From Sphaerolaimus hirsutus (Eukaryota > Nematoda > Chromadorea > Monhysterida > Sphaerolaimidae): a stretch of DNA of 64,000 nt. The notes under the pieces were generated by a model, which did not search any database, was not told the DNA's origin, and saw nothing but the letters and a program-made list of their open reading frames with translations. Location: NCBI GenBank assembly GCA_964036195.1, contig OZ038450.1, positions 27,964,794-28,028,793 of the forward strand, in the 5' to 3' direction. How positions within the stretch are numbered: position 1 is the first letter of the stretch; each line of letters opens with the position of its first letter. A program made the translations under genes and the position numbers. Shown here piece after piece: positions 1-10,307 of this stretch.

Positions 1-1041
1 TCTAAAAACCACCCCAGTCCCGGTGGGTCAGCGGCCGGTCGGCTCGATAGCCGACTACGACCCCGTTCACGGGCGGGGAAGCAGCGCGGCGACTCAACTG
101 CAACAAGCACAGCAACATCAACATCATCAACAACAACAACAGCACCAGGTGAAACACCTGTAAAGTGTAAAATGTCATGCAAGGTGTAAAGTCGTGTAAA
201 ATGTCAAATGTGCTGTAAAATGTAAAATGTCATGCCAATGGTCGATAGTCATATAAAATCTCCTGTAAAATGGCAAAGTGTCAAAAGTCATGTATATTGC
301 CCTATCAAATGTCAAATGGCATGCAAAGTGTGAAAGTTATGTTGAGTGCCTTGTAAAATGTCAAATGTCAGGAAAAGTGTCAAAAGTCATGTAAATGCCC
401 TCAAAATGCTATGTGTCATTCAAATTGTCAAACGTAATGTAAACTGCCCTGGAAAATGTCAAACTCGTTTATCACCTTACAGATGCGATCGCCGCTGGCC
501 CTGAACACGTCGAATTTGCAGCCGCAGCAGCACAATTATCAGGGGCAACAACAACAACAACCCCCGCTCAGTCCACAGCAGGCTGCTAGGTGAGGGAGGG
601 GTCCCCCCTTTTTTTTTTTGGGGGGGGGGGGGGGGTTAAATTTTGATGGATGGATGAAATTGACTGCGAGTTATTTGAATGATGAATTATTTTGTAGTTA
701 AATGTTTTTAAGTAGATTTTGTGTGTTATTTTGATGAGAATTGGGATGTCTTTCTTCAGTAATTATGGTAACATTCTGACGGTAATGCGGCCTTTTACTG
801 TATTTTTATTAGATGTAGTGTAAGATTGTAATGTACGGATTACCGTCCATGCATATGTCCATGCAAATTTTTAATCCATGCATCTGTCGCGATTGCAGAA
901 TTGTCTCAAATAATCCCCCCATTCGAGAACTGGTAACACTCTAAATCCCTACATGATTCTGAAACAAACCTCAAACCACCCCCCCCCCCGGCAGGTACCC
1001 CTCCGGCGCCCCCAGAGGCGGCGCACCCCCGATGCACCCCC

Positions 1042-1072
<31 letters not shown>

Positions 1073-1253
1073 TCTGCCTACTTTCCAAGCGATTTACGAC
1101 TACACTGCCGCGGACACAGACGAAGTCACTTTTGTCGAGGGTGATTTAATTGTCGATTGTCAACCAGTTGACGAAGGTTGGATGGTAGGTACGATTAGAA
1201 GGACTGGGCTACGTGGCATGTTGCCAGCTAATTATGTTGAGAGGGTGAAGTAG
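1..1253 (+). CDS. Lasp: LIM and SH3 domain protein (Lasp), 3' end only
   Basis: Three exons are readable: 1-148 (continues from outside the window), 483-589 and 995-1253, ending in TAG. Both introns are GT-AG. The first exon carries a PVPV...GSIADYDPV stretch and then a Gln/His-rich run; the second is Gln/Pro-rich. The last exon, after another poly-Gln run, encodes a C-terminal SH3 domain of about 58 residues with the ALYDY-type motif ([15 protein letters not shown]), the central Trp (DEGWMVGT) and the final GMLPANYVE. That SH3 closely matches the Lasp/nebulin family, whose members bind F-actin through nebulin repeats and use the SH3 to recruit partners at actin structures. The LIM domain and nebulin repeats must lie upstream of the window. 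Family assignment is solid; the choice of Lasp over another nebulin-family SH3 protein rests on the adjacent DYDP-containing linker. Confidence 0.88.
149..482 (+). repeat. Lasp intron made of TGTAAAATGTCA-type repeats
   Basis: The whole intron consists of diverged units such as TGTAAAATGTCAAATG and CAAAGTGTCAAAAGTC. These are the same units that make up the palindromic intron-forming elements in HSP60, RCAN and SLC35B3. Here they run mostly in one direction, so no clear hairpin remains. Splice sites are GT (149-150) and AG (481-482). It is probably a decayed relative of that family. Confidence 0.55.
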
Positions 1254-2444
1254 GTTGAATGGAGGTTTATGAGTGGGAGTTGACGGCGCTGCGCGCACTG
1301 GGATTTTGGGTTTAGGGCGCTGCGCGCGCTGGTTTATTCACTCAAGTGAACTCAAGATTGAGTACTCAGTAAATCAGGTTTGAATGTAGTTGAGTTAGCT
1401 ATTAGACTCCGTGAACTGAAGATTGAATAGTTAACTGAAATATGTTCAAAGCTGATTTATGAGTACTCAAATTTGAGGTTACTGGTGTTAGTAAACTAGC
1501 GTGCGCAGTGACTGTGCGTCCGAACATTTTTAGTTTTGTTGTTGCGGAACTAAAATTCTTGAAAGTTTTAACTTTTTTTTTTTAAGACCACCATAAAAAG
1601 TTGACTGCAATTTCTAGTTCTTTGGGTAATTTCATGTAGACCAATTTTTCCGCATTTAAATAATTCCGCGTCCAAAAAAACGTTCAGGCGCATAACTCAA
1701 AAATTCAGTGTGCCCAGTGCCATTTTGTGGTGATTTTAGTGGCTGAGTGAGGTTGATTTTGGCTGTATATTGTCAATTTGGAAGACTTCAATATTTGTAT
1801 TTTAGCCATGAAATCAATCCTACTGAGTTTGTTGTATTAGAAGAGAGTTTTTTCTTTTTTTATATATGAAGTCACTGATTGGTTGTCGATTGCGATGCTG
1901 TATACATATTTACATAAATGATGTATTGTTGTGTTTTCAACTGTTTGAATTGTACAAGTATTTGAAGAATTTTTACCCATTATTTGTCGTTAATAGGTTA
2001 AAATAGGTGAAAATCCTAAGAAGATTATTCCAAAATGCAGGGTTTCAGAAAGATTTTTCGGCTATCGCTTCAGCTGAAAGAATTTTTGTGCACCCCAATA
2101 ATTGAACTTGTCAATTCTATCATAAATATTTGGTCATCATCACTATGAAATTTTCCCAGCATAGATGGAAAACACATTTTAATTTGATGACAATGGTAAA
2201 AACTCTAAAATTGATTATAGATCGTCCAGCTATCTATAGAGACACTCAGATATGGCTGCAATCTGCTGAAACCCTGCTTAAATTGTTGTGTCATGAATAA
2301 TTTTTGTGCCGCCAGCGATAAGTATTTTCTGTAAATTGTCACTTCAGATTTCTGACAGCTTCCCACCACCTGTGCAATGTGATTCATGGAATTTAGATGG
2401 CTTTTTCCCGAAGAATTTTTAAAGTATCGATTACAGAAACCAAA
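1254..2444. other. Intergenic DNA, no gene seen
   Basis: This is the 3' flank of Lasp. It is AT-rich with no convincing coding region on either strand. A short duplicated phrase (ggcgctgcgcgc) occurs at about 1284-1330. Confidence 0.5.
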
Positions 2445-3391
2445 TACCGTATATCCTCGAATAAGACCCCCTCAAATAACCCCTCTAGAATAAATCCCCC
2501 TCAAAAGCCCTGATGAAAGAATAACCCCCCTCGAATAACTGCCCACTCTGGGTTAGAAATATGCTACGAGATCTACAAAATGATCGATGAAAATGCAAAA
2601 GAATGTTAACGTATGGCAGCTTCAGCCGATAAATAACGTGTACGCAGTGTATATATACCGTATTTCCTCGAAATACCCCCCGGGGGGTGATTGTTATATA
2701 GTTCTCCCGAGAGGGGGGGGGGGGTTATTTCGAGGAAATACGGTGTATACATACCCCTTTGTTCCATCGAGAATCCAATCAACATGGATTGCATGAGTTG
2801 ACTGAATGCATTCATCCAATGAATTAAGACCAAGTTTTCTGAGGAAAAAATAACTTCTCCCCCTTGAAAAACTCCCCCTCAAAAACTCTGACGAAAAAAT
2901 AACTCTCCTGGGGTCTTATTTGTGGATACCGTATTACCTCGAATTATCCCCCCCCCCTTGAATTAACCCCCCCCTCGAATTAACCCCCCTCAAAATGGGC
3001 TGGGGAAATAATAAACCCCCTCGAAATACCCCCCCTCCGGAATGATGTACATCATGTATGCAATGTACATGATGTATTTATTACTACTTATTTGCATCGC
3101 AGCTACACTTATACACTCATTTGTGTACAGATGTAGATCTATAGCCCCAATATAACCTATTTTCTCACGTATATTACCGTTTTTGTGTAAGAAAAAGTGT
3201 ATTCTTTACTATGAATTTCACGAAAATTTCTCGCGAAATAATAACACCCCCCTCGAATAACCCCCCCCCCCCCTCGAATAAACCCCCCCCCCTCGAATTA
3301 ACCCCCCCCCCCCCCTCGAATTAACCCCCCCTCCTCAAATTTTGCTGGCGAAATAATAAACCCCCATGGGGGTATTTCGAGGTAATACGGT
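2445..3391. repeat. Cluster of nested TACCGTATTTCCTCGAAATA elements
   Basis: Several inverted-repeat elements overlap here. A compact one runs 2656-2745, with the terminal inverted repeat TACCGTATTTCCTCGAAATA followed by a C-run and closed by GGGG...TATTTCGAGGAAATACGG. A second runs 2927-3391 with the same end sequence (one base changed) and a core of CCCCCCTCGAATTAA repeats. An outer pair (2447 and about 2932) has the variant CCTCGAATAAGACCCC and GGGGTCTTATT. The family recurs at 4150, 13330, 16734, 19949 and 25036. No transposase is present, so these are non-autonomous. Confidence 0.75.
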
Positions 3392-4149
3392 ATACGGTGC
3401 GTAGAATCCTGGGGTATCCTGTTGTCATTTGGATACCGGTTTTCCTATTTTTGAGAGCTAAATATAATTTTTAATAGCATCTGCTTTCTGTAACTCACAT
3501 TTTCTATTGTATTTCCATTTTTTTATTCTGGGACAGTAGTCTGTTATCCATTTATCTTCTACTTTGTATTTATGTAGAAATAGTTATCATTTTTGGAATA
3601 TTTAATTATCATGTAAAACTTTGTCCATTGGCCATTTCTGTAGTCTAATGTCAGTACTTTTTCGTATGATATTCTGTAGTTTTAAATAATTTTTGCCCGA
3701 AATTTCCCGCCTTATGGTTTTGAAAATCTAATTTATGTATATATACACCCTGCACTTTTTATTGATATTTAGTTCCCGAATTCCTACTTAATATTCGTGA
3801 ATGGGGTGTGAAGTGTGTCGAGAGAAATTAAAAAATGAATTGCTGTGGCAATTTTTCTTGGTTGTTGTTTCTGTTTCATCCTCATTAAGTGTTGCATAAT
3901 TGGAAGTGGAACAGTGGCAAGAAAACTTGTAAGTGAAAAGTGAAGTTATAAGTGGCCAATCAAGTGGTAAGTTTATAGTTGGGAAGTATTTCCGAGTGTG
4001 GACTAAGTTTCCACTCGCAACTTTTTACATGAGAATTAGCCTGGAACTTTACGCTTAACAACTCTTAACTTTAACTATTAATTTAGTCTTCACATTGTCA
4101 CTTGCAGAACCGACACCTAGATCTCCGAAGCCATCTGATACATGCTAAA

Positions 4150-4725
4150 TACCGTATTTCCTCGAAATACCCCCCAGTGGGTTTATTATTTCGCCAGCAA
4201 ATTTTGAGGGGGGGGGGTGAATTTGAGTAGCGACTGACGGGATATGTTTTTCGTCAAGCTTGATAGTAAGGAATACGCTTTTACATTTTTTTACCCAAAA
4301 CTTGTGATAAATGTGACAAAACAGGATATATTTGGACATATGAATTTATACGTCTACACAAATCTGTAGCTGCGGTGCAATTTGGCAGCAATAAATAATA
4401 CATCATTTTATACATTGCAGGTATACTCGGCTGACATCACACTTAGTATGGAAACGTACCATAACCCATCTGAATAGTGAATCAAAAATATGCAGTTTTT
4501 CATCAAAATATTTAGTTTTTACTGTGGAATAAATAATTATGAAATCTATCAAAAGATTTTATTCATCAAATTATGGTAGGATTCTGCGCATACTGTGCGC
4601 TCCGCTGATTATGCATCATACAAGGCGGGTGTATTTCGAGGTGTGTTATTTTTTCCCGCTCGCTTAGACGGGGGGGGGGGTATTTCGAGGTTGTCAATTT
4701 AGGGATAATTCGAGGAAATACGGTA
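4150..4725. repeat. TACCGTATTTCCTCGAAATA element
   Basis: The left end at 4150 and the inverted right end at 4711-4725 match over about 20 bp. A second GGGGGTATTTCGAGG end is internal at 4670-4690, so the copy is composite. The interior also holds the phrase GTATACTCGGCTGACATCAC (about 4421), the end of another short-element family. A minus-strand reading frame at 4566-4997 is just this repeat. Confidence 0.65.
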
Positions 4726-5280
4726 ATAACAATTCGGCAAGTGGACCACCGACACGAAAATTGGTAAGCCTTTAGTAGTGATGCTTCAAGTGGCAAGTTA
4801 TCTGTGTTTCTGGGGGTACAGGTCACTTTCAAGTGGATGGATGCCCGACGCTGGTTTCCCCTACGCGCCCATTTCTGGAGGGTTTGACCCAGTGAAATCC
4901 TTCTAAACATAACTTTCTGAAAAGTTAGGTCATAACGCTTCTTTGCTTCAAAAATTCGATATTTTAAATTTTTGCAAACATTTTTGGTTACTTTCAACGT
5001 GGCATTTTGCGATCGTGTTGTGCGATTGTCGAATAATTATGAATTTTTACTGACTTTTCGAAATAATGACGTCATACAACCCTTGGCCCATCTGGAAACT
5101 TGCCAATTTTTCTAAAAAACTAAAAATTGTTGATGTAGTTTTTCGTGACTTCGTGTCAAAAGATAATTTGAACCGGGAACGCATCGTGAGTTCATTGGCA
5201 CTTTTCCATTTCCAGTGTAATCAAAAAACCTTTTAAAATGTTTTCAGGAGGAATCGGCGTGAAAACACAGACTTGCCATC

Positions 5281-7983
5281 ATGTCTGACGCTGGAGGGTG
5301 AGTTGATTTATATTTATTTTTAGTGTGCAAAATCTTTGTCGCTTAAGCTTGGTACTGTCGAGCCAGCGCCGAAAAGGTTGAAATTCTTGTTTGAAAAATC
5401 TGGATAGTTTCATTTACTCGTCAATGCTCGAGTTGAGACGATTACCGGGAATTTTATATGGTAACTGATAGGTTACTGTAATTCTAGTATGGAAACCTAC
5501 CATAATCTATCTGAATAATGAACCTAAAATTAAACAGTTTTTCCAATATTTCGTTTTTACTATGGAATAATTGATTACGAAATTTATCACAAAACTATAT
5601 TCATTAAACTATGGTAGAATTTTACACACTAACTCCCCATTGTACACATGGCATACATAAACCCCCAAGTGTCCAAACCCCCAACCCCCCCCCCCTCACA
5701 GAGATGACGTTGCCGCGCCAGTTGTAGCGCCAGTGGCCGTGGCGCCGGGCGCCATGGACGTGCAGACGGCGCTCAAAGAAGTGCTGAAATCGGCGCTCAT
5801 TGTAGATGGACTGGCCAGGGGGCTCCATGAGGCTGTTAAGGCGCTCGATAAGTTGGTGTGAAGTGTTTGTGGTGGGATTTGGGATAGGTTGGAAGAGTGC
5901 CAATTTTGGGCTGTATTTGTTGATATTCAACATTCCATCGGGAGTTTTCGCTGCTTTGTTCGACTGGTGCCTGGAAGTTTTCCATATTTTTGCACTAAAT
6001 TCGATATATAAAAACAAAAATACACACGATACAAAAAAGATAACAGACATCGCTTTCAAATTTAATGCAAAAAACCGCATTTTTCAGACGTACAGCACAT
6101 CTGGCAGTTTTGGCGGAAAATTGCGACGAGCCAATGTACGTGAAATTGGTGGAGGCGCTGTGCGCAGAGCACGGAATTGCGCTCATCAAGGTAATTAATT
6201 CCGGTGCGAGTTTTTGAGTGAATGTGGTTTTGATTCTACTGAGTTATGTTCAGTAGCCTTGATATTCAGAGTGGCTTCTGACGTAGACTAACGGTAAACT
6301 GAGAGTTTGGTAAACTCATTTTTTTAGATTTTGGTGCATCTGGGTTTACCGGTGTTATGTTTAACCGAGGCTATCGCAAAATCTCCGACAAAAGCCCACT
6401 CTGAATATCAAGGCTACTTAACATAACTACAAACCGCCGTTGTTTTATACTAGAGTCGTTTCGGTGGTCCACAGTAAAATTTGGAAGCGTGCCAACAATG
6501 ACGTAATTGATGTAAAATTGAACGAATAAAACGACTGATGTCCGGCACTTTCACGAGTGCCCAATGTGACTCAAAATTCTGACCCATTTAAAAGTCTCAA
6601 CTCCAAAAAAGTCTAAAATCCGATAAAAAATTCTTAAAACGCAGGTGAAAGACAACAAAACGCTGGGCGAGTGGGTGGGCCTGTGCAAGTACGACAAAGA
6701 GGGAACAGCCAGAAAAGTGGTCAAGTGTTCCTGTTGTGTTATTCGGGTGCGTGGGAGGTTTTTTAAACTTGAAATGACAGTTTTGGGTTAGATTCAGGTT
6801 TGGAAAGGATTACGGTTAGGGTTCAAACGATATGACTTTTCGATATCGATATTCGATATTTTTTTTTGAAACTCGATATTCGATATCGATACGATATGGA
6901 ACCTCGATATCGATATTCGATATTCGATATGAAAAAATGGTCGATATTCGATATTCGATATTTTCGATATTCGATATTGCAATTTGCTTTTGGTATAGAA
7001 AAGCAAATTTCAAGCAGCATATTGTATTTTCATGTGGTTGCACACACACACATGGTAAATGTTGGTTAATCATCTCTTTACTGAAATGTTAATGGTACAA
7101 GTGATTTAAAAAAGTTTACATCAGTCAAAAGTAGAAAATGGAAGGAAAACATGAGAACCAAAATGTATCACTTACACAAGGCGAACAACAATTGGTAAAT
7201 ATTACAGTTCATACTTATAACCAAATTGTTTGATGAATGTAGCAAAAAATAGCATATCAGCATTTTCAGGCTTCAAATTCAGTGCTCCAACAAAAATTAC
7301 ATTATAGACATTGTACTTTTACTCATCAAATAAAATACTATGAGTAAATTAGATCAATCACAAATATCTCAAAATGAAAATAATCACTTAAATTAGGGAC
7401 ATAATACAGGTTCGATATATCGAAAAAATGGTCGATATTCGATATCGATATTCGATATTTTTTCAAAATTTTCGATATCGATATTCGATATTCGATATTT
7501 TTTCAAAATTTTCGATATCGATATTCGATATTCGATATTAAAAAATGGTCGATATCCGATATTCGATACGATATATCGTTTGAACCCTAATTACGGTAGA
7601 TGATTTTTTGAGATTGCGTTGATGTCTATGGTTTTCATTGATCCGTTTGACACAATGTGTTTTTTGGAAGCCCAAGACGTTATGAGGCATTCGTATTCAA
7701 TGTTTTTTTGGTTGTCAGTAAGTTGTCTCGAAAAATCGCCTGAAAATCCGGTGTCACCGTTAAGTGAGGTATGTACATAATTATGTAGGATTTCAGCCTG
7801 GATAAATGATTTGTTTCACCCCGATTATTTTTCAAAATATTTTTTACAAATTTGGTTGTCTTATTCACAAATTTGATTGTCTATTAAATTTACAAATCTT
7901 TCAATTTTCCACAGGAATGGGGGCCAGAAGATGTGGCGCACACAATTCTGAAGGAGTACATCGAGAGCCAGAAAAAGGGATAA
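5281..7983 (+). CDS. RPS12: 40S ribosomal protein S12 (eS12)
   Basis: Five exons join in frame: 5281-5297, 5702-5851, 6088-6190, 6645-6746 and 7915-7983, giving 146 residues. All four introns are GT-AG. The protein has the acidic, Ala/Val/Pro-rich N-terminus of eS12, then the conserved blocks [48 protein letters not shown] and [20 protein letters not shown], then the Cys-rich VVKCSCCVI and a short acidic/basic tail ending ESQKKG. Animal eS12 is usually 130-140 residues. It is a small-subunit component placed near the beak of the 40S. A polyadenylation signal AATAAA lies at 8120-8125. Intron 4 (6747-7914) is enlarged by the CGATAT element described separately. Confidence 0.97.
6816..7590. mobile_element. 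CGATAT-repeat element with TTAGGGTTCAAACG ends
   Basis: The inverted termini TTAGGGTTCAAACGATAT (6816) and ATATATCGTTTGAACCCTAA (ending 7590) enclose two blocks of tandem TCGATATTCGATAT units and a unique AT-rich middle. The flanks carry TTACGG on both sides, a likely target duplication. The element sits inside RPS12 intron 4. A diverged sister copy with the same middle lies at about 44942-45545. Confidence 0.8.
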
Positions 7984-8354
7984 ATTCTGCGACTTTATGT
8001 GCCGATTTTTTGAGCACTTTAAGCGCCGTCTGCACGTCTGTTGTTGAAATTTGAAACAAAAATTTGTTCATTGTTGAGTTGAATTTTGGCGTTTTGTTTA
8101 TATTTTAGACCTCGATCAGAATAAATAAATGCATTATTTGTCTCAATAGCATTATTGATGCAATTTCTAACGCTTTAATGATTACTTGTTTGGCTTTAAT
8201 TTTTCCATTGGTCCATTTTCCATAACGCACATTGGTCCCACTGTAATTGTCTTGGCGCAGTGCCAATACCTTCCATTGCGCTGCCTCTGAAAGCACATTT
8301 ACATGCACTCGGAGCACAGCCCCGCTCTAACCCTCTGTCACACCTCAGCGAAAA

Positions 8355-8536
8355 ATGAATCAATTTAACCAAAATGCCGAAAAAAGTTCTTCTGAAACTT
8401 CATCGACACTTTGCCGCAGTCCATCCAAAAATAAAATCAAAGAAATATCTGTTGATATTGAACGAGTAAAGCTCAATGGACGGACAGCTAAATCAAATGA
8501 TGGGGTGCAGTTACTTTGTTTCGATCTCACTGAATG
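8355..8536 (+). CDS. Possible first exon of the SLC35B3-type transporter
   Basis: An ATG at 8355 opens a frame of about 60 residues, polar and Ser-rich at first and ending DGVQLLCFDLTEW, with a possible donor at 8537-8538 (GT). Insect PAPST2 proteins carry a similar short cytosolic N-terminus with a (L/M)CFD motif before the first membrane helix, which is why it is linked to the gene downstream. The exons that should follow, for the first two membrane helices, are not visible between here and 10308. The link is inference. Confidence 0.35.
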
Positions 8537-8611
8537 GTTGGTGTTTGGGTGGTGGATTTTTGTCAAAGAAAAATTGAAATGAATTTTTTCGGTGGAATTT
8601 TGTGTCAATTT

Positions 8612-8870
8612 TCCTACACTAGTTGTCAACCGTCTGTACAGAATGTCAACTGGTTCCCCTTCCAATTCAAAGCTTGCTGACAAGTCTGCGAACGACGTTC
8701 AAACGTAAGCGCAGAATGACTTCGCGAATAGCGGTAGTGTTGAAAAATGGGCTATGGACAACGTCCGGAATATATGTATGTGTATAGTAATGCGTAGTGT
8801 TAGTCGTCAGCAAGCTTTGGATCGGGATCAGTTGACATTTGATGTCGTTGTCGACTAGTTTGTGTAGGGC
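8612..8870. repeat. GTTGACA-family inverted-repeat element, copy 1
   Basis: The left end CACTAGTTGTCAACC and an internal AATGTCAACTGGTTCCC are mirrored on the right by CAGTTGACATTTGATGTCG and GACTAGTTTGTGTAGGGCC. An inner pair (CAAAGCTTGCTGAC and GTCAGCAAGCTTTG) makes a second palindrome. The core contains CGAACGACGTTCAAACG, found in most copies of the family. It has no coding capacity. Confidence 0.7.
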
Positions 8871-8873
8871 CAA

Positions 8874-9036
8874 TGGTCCCACACACGCTAGTTGACATTG
8901 ACACAAATGTCAACTGGTTCCGGTCTCAATTCCAAGCTTGTATTTGAAGGTCGATCGTTGGCTCGCCAGCAAGCATTGAATTGGGATTTGAACCAGTTGA
9001 CATTTGGTGTCGTTGTCAACTGGTTTGTGTAGGGCC
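8874..9036. repeat. GTTGACA-family inverted-repeat element, copy 2
   Basis: The copy starts GGTCCCACACACGCTAGTTG and ends with CAACTGGTTTGTGTAGGGCC. It abuts copy 1, so two insertions stand side by side. The inner AAGCTTG / CAAGCATTGAATTGGG pair is conserved. Confidence 0.7.
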
Positions 9037-9188
9037 GATGTGCTGGTGTGCAGTCGAAATTTGGGGAGTTCGATTGACTGTTTAACTTTTTATCGCCATC
9101 AGCAGTAGTTGACAGACTCGTCATTGTGATTCAAAACGGATTTTGAGATTCTCTAATTTCGGTTGCGTGTCTTGCCTTGTGTCTTACC

Positions 9189-9295
9189 TAGGGTTGGAAA
9201 AAAATCAATTTTTTTTAACGACCCCGATTTTTTAAAAAAAAAATCGATTTTAAAAAAAAAATCGATTTTTTTAAATAAAAATCGCTGGGGTTGAA
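9189..9295. repeat. AAAATCGATTTTTT low-complexity repeat with an AGGGTTGG edge
   Basis: The phrase CTAGGGTTGGAAAAAAATC opens a run of alternating AAAAATCGATTTTT units that ends near GGGGTTGAAATTAG. The same opening (AGGGTTGGAAAAAAC) recurs at 63540. From here to 10068 no gene is supported. Confidence 0.45.
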
Positions 9296-10068
9296 ATTAG
9301 CCCCAATTATCTCTAAAATCGCCTCTAAAGGTAAGAAAAGCCATATAAATTGATAGGGAGTGCAAACTTATGCTTTATGTTGTAATACAAGTACTGTAGA
9401 GCTTTAGAAAAGCTTGAAAGTCAGTTATTTTTAAGTTTCAGAGTAATTATCTAGTTATATTTGCAGCGTGAATTACACCTCATCAATCATTTGCGATTTT
9501 GTTTGCAGAAATTACACGTTCTTGCTGAGAACAACGTAAAAATCATCTTGGGAGTGAACATGAATGCATTTGCATAAATGTTTGATGTTAAAACACATAG
9601 CATACCAATGAATGATTCATGGCCTACCTTACATGCTTAAAAGCACACAGAAATGGGTGCTACACCACCAAATTATTTGAAAAAGTAATGAAAAAAGCAA
9701 ATGATGGATTGCTTGCATGAAAATGCGTGCTCGCGTGCAAAATTTTTTGCATTTTACCTAGTGCAAGGGTACCAAAATTTTTCGCCAGCGATTTTTAAAA
9801 CTGTCAATTCAATTTTGACAGGAATTAATATTGAGCAATTCCGATTTGCGACCATTTGGCTGGACGGTGACACTTATTCAATTTGTGATTTATGCACTAC
9901 TTTCATTGGGAGAAATGCAAATGACTGATTTTGGTCGAATAAATAATAGGTGAGGTTTTTCTCTTTTTGGGTGGTGGGGTTTTTTTTCACGCGTACAGCA
10001 CGCTGCCATCTGGCAAATTTTCACACTAGCGGCAGTATAGAGTGTTAGTTTTTAGCACCACATATACT

Positions 10069-10272
10069 CGGATGACATAACGCCGTACATTTTTCCGGAG
10101 GAAACACTCCATCATGACGTGATCACTTTCGTCGCCATCACGTCGTCTTCCTCTTCATGACGTCATCACTTCGTCGTCATCGCGCCTTCCATAAGTTCTC
10201 GGCTGGCCGTCTGCCAGCCCAAGACATAACTCCTATCCGTTTGTAGAGTATCGTGTCTGCCGAGTATACAAG
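10069..10272. repeat. Short element with TATACTCGGATGACA ends
   Basis: The left end TATACTCGGATGACATAAC is mirrored by GTCTGCCGAGTATAC on the right, with an interior of CATCACGTCGTC-type repeats. Related ends occur near 4421, 14086 and 50820. It ends only 35 bp before an SLC35B3 exon. Confidence 0.55.
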
Positions 10273-10307
10273 AAATACAGTATTTATTTTCCGACTCCCC
10301 ATTTCAG

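Noticed and set aside
906..1144. Poly-Leu and poly-Thr frames over the Lasp CAA repeat
   Set aside because: They are other-phase readings of the poly-Gln tract in the Lasp exon.
4566..4997. 143-codon minus-strand frame
   Set aside because: It runs through a TACCGTATTTCCTCGAAATA element and has no family resemblance.
9701..9928. Frame with FYLVQGY and later QFRF, similar in spacing to the missing SLC35B3 helices
   Set aside because: Only scattered identities, the family's invariant residues are absent and splice phases do not fit the next exon.
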